Positions 62,013 to 64,000 of a stretch of 64,000 bases of DNA are shown here, piece by piece; the stretch's first letter is position 1, and every line of letters begins with the position of its first letter. The notes below the pieces were generated by a model. The model made no database searches and had not been told where the DNA came from. It saw nothing but the letters and a program-made list of their open reading frames with translations. Source of the stretch: Lingula anatina (Eukaryota; Brachiopoda; Lingulata; Lingulida; Lingulidae); assembly GCF_001039355.2 (NCBI RefSeq), contig NW_019776188.1, positions 1 through 64,000 of the forward strand, given 5' to 3'. The position numbers were made by a program, and so were the translations under genes.

Positions 62013-62515
62013 CTTGGAGAGAAGAAATTTACGCACTTAATTTGACGAAAGTGATTCAAAATTGCAAATTCTTTACTCAGAAAGACGAAATACAAGCTTT
62101 ACCAACCAACATAAAGCATTCTTTGAAATCGCAATGAAATTGCAACGCTATGAGTAAAAAAACGTATGAGTTATATACAGACTTGACATTTAATATGGAA
62201 TATTTTTTTCCAAATCATTTTTCATCAGTTTTTTTCCTATTTTGCTCACTGATAAATGAAAATAAGGATTAAAATCATGTTATAATAACTTTTAATTATC
62301 TCTTTGATGTCATTGTGACATCAGTTCAGAAGGCCAAAATTTTCAGATTTAGTGTCCCCTTTATACACAGACCTGAATTATATATCATTTGAAAGCTCAG
62401 AGTCTGCTGGTCAAAGTTAGCCATGATGTGGAAATGGCAATTGCCTGCGTAACCATGGAAACGGACAATTTCCAAGATGGCCGCCTGTTTTTTTGCATTT
62501 TTTCTAAAAATACTA

Positions 62516-64000
62516 NAAGCACACTCAAAATAAATAAATAAATAAATAAACTACAAGAACAGAGAGGCAACACTACCTCCTGAGTATCTATACACAGACA
62601 GTGACTAAAAAGAGCTATGAAGGGTTTTTAATTTTGGCCCACTGTGGCTCGCACACTTGTAAAAATGTACCATTTCGACCAGTAACTCAGGAGCCACATT
62701 TGAAACACCAATGTATAGATTCAAAGGGTTTTGCAATATGAAGAACCCGTGTACTGGCACGTTGTGTGCTATGTACTGTACAATTTAATGTCAATCACCA
62801 CACACAAGAAAACCATCATATATGAAAGATTTCGTTTTAGTGGACTTGGCAGTATAGATATTTGTGCAGAGAAGGAACATATTTTCCCTTAAATTACTTC
62901 ACATTTATTAATACCAAAGCTAACTTAAAAGGAATCTTTTGGGAATAAAGATCAAATGAACTTGATCGTTCAATTTGGAAAAGGACTGATATGATATAAA
63001 TTTTTATTCAAGTTCAACAGTAACTAAATATGGTTTAGGAGATAAAAGGGCTAAAATGTGTACAGGTCAAGGGTTAAATTTAAGGTTGCATTTGAATTAA
63101 CAAAATATGATTTTCTATCTTAGTTGATAGAAATTGTGATCTGTATCTCTTCTACTATAGTTTTGGTGATATAAGGACTAGAAAATTTGCAGTTCATGGC
63201 GAAAATTAGGTCAAAGATCATATTCAAGGTCGCATTAAAGTTGCCAATATATGATTTCCAATTTAAGTTCAATAGTAACCATGGGTGTATCTTTGCTAGT
63301 TTTGAGGGCTAGAAAGTTAACAGTAACTTTTTTTTATTTTGTCATCTATAGAAACTATTCTCATATTGGGAGATACTTGTATCCGCCGGCATGCAGGCTC
63401 CGGCTGACGATACGGATCGGGCGTAAAACAATGTGTATCCCCACCGCTCACGCTGATTAGATGGTGCAATGAATAAGGTAAGCAGTATATAATATCTAAA
63501 TCTAAGACTTCATGGTTGACATTTTCCGCAGTTCTGTTGATACCAAAGTATGTTTAAACATGAATCAAACAAGAACTTTAACATTACCTGCGTCTACTAT
63601 TTCAGGAAAGAATCCAACTTTAAATCCGCTGTCGTCACTGAAAAGGTATATGGAATTAAAGATATAAGTTTAATTTACTAAATTTGCGCCTACCATCCCC
63701 CCCCCTCTCTCTCTCTCTCTCACGCACTCACACACACATAATTAATATTTTCTTTATGAAAATAATTTTTAAAAAAATAAACATGGGATATGTACATGTA
63801 AGAGACAACCCATTAAAGGTCGGTAACTTCAGAGGTAAAAAATTACCATGGCCCATAAATTTATGTTGTCACACTTTCATAAAATTGGTTAAATTATAGC
63901 AAAAAAACGATTTATGCTTAAATAATATATTAAATAAATTGTTCATTTTTGTATGCTGAATGCGATATACAGATAGTAAGACAAAGGCAGGTCCAGGATT
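62516..64000. repeat. Near-identical repeat of 59985-61425 after a gap base
   Basis: After the n at 62516, GCACACTCAAAATAAATAAA and everything that follows, including exon 3, the CT tract and CAGGTCCAGGATT at the window end, repeat the earlier block with few substitutions and small indels (CTACAAGAACAGAGAGG is extra). Confidence 0.9.
63588..63637 (-). CDS. Exon 3 of a further array unit (copy H) or of duplicated copy G
   Basis: 50 bases identical in coding content to exon 3 of copy G (GFKVGFFPEIVDA), with the same acceptor and donor. Its exon 2 would lie beyond the window. It belongs to the repeated block, so it is either a real eighth copy or the second haplotype of copy G. Confidence 0.6.

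Noticed and set aside
16191-64000. Bacterial contamination as source of the solute-binding sequences
   Set aside because: Each copy is split by seven spliceosomal introns with consistent phases and is embedded with animal repeats, so it is part of the host genome.
16191-64000. Ionotropic glutamate receptor genes
   Set aside because: FSKPF and GF-x-DL motifs also fit receptor S1S2 domains, but no pore segments occur between the two lobes and the protein ends soon after the domain; a membrane segment is only at the N-terminus.

Overview
The window is nuclear DNA from an animal: AT-rich, with short exons split by GT-AG introns, no operons, many microsatellites and degraded transposable elements. 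Repeat style (CCCAGCGGGC elements, palindromic GGCCTGTAGCCAG elements) suggests an aquatic invertebrate, perhaps a cnidarian or a mollusc; the sequence alone does not settle this.

Layout. (1) 261-5459, + strand: the last eleven exons of CTNNBL1 (beta-catenin-like 1, a spliceosome-associated armadillo protein); the 5' exons lie outside the window. (2) 7646-10629, - strand: a complete five-exon gene for a 178-residue single-pass membrane protein with Sel1-type repeats, convergent with CTNNBL1. (3) 11624-15525, - strand: a complete seven-exon gene for a 742-residue membrane protein with an acidic tail that I cannot assign to a family. (4) 16191 to the end, - strand: a tandem array of at least seven copies (A-G, plus one exon of H) of one eight-exon gene. 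Each intact copy encodes about 335-339 residues: a short cytosolic start, one membrane segment, a low-complexity stalk, and a cysteine-rich domain that reads as a bacterial type-3 extracellular solute-binding protein (SBP_bac_3, amino-acid ABC transporter receptor fold).

In the array, B, D, E and F look intact. A stops at an assembly gap before its last two exons. C carries a 4-base frameshift and G a 1-base frameshift, both in exon 7. G also lacks a visible exon 1. Copy F looks like an unequal-crossover chimera, with a leftover piece of exon 5 between exons 6 and 5. Copies A-D share an octamer plus TATA promoter; E and F have lost the TATA part. Intergenic DNA is duplicated together with the genes and carries a 42-bp minisatellite beyond each gene.

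Single n bases at 10907, 15745, 43905, 55347 and 62516 sit at abrupt sequence junctions and behave like collapsed gaps, so local order near them is uncertain. The block 62517-64000 nearly repeats 59985-61425 and may be a haplotype duplication. Transposon content includes LINE reverse-transcriptase relics, a CR1/L2-like tail with target-site duplication, and a Harbinger-like fold-back element.
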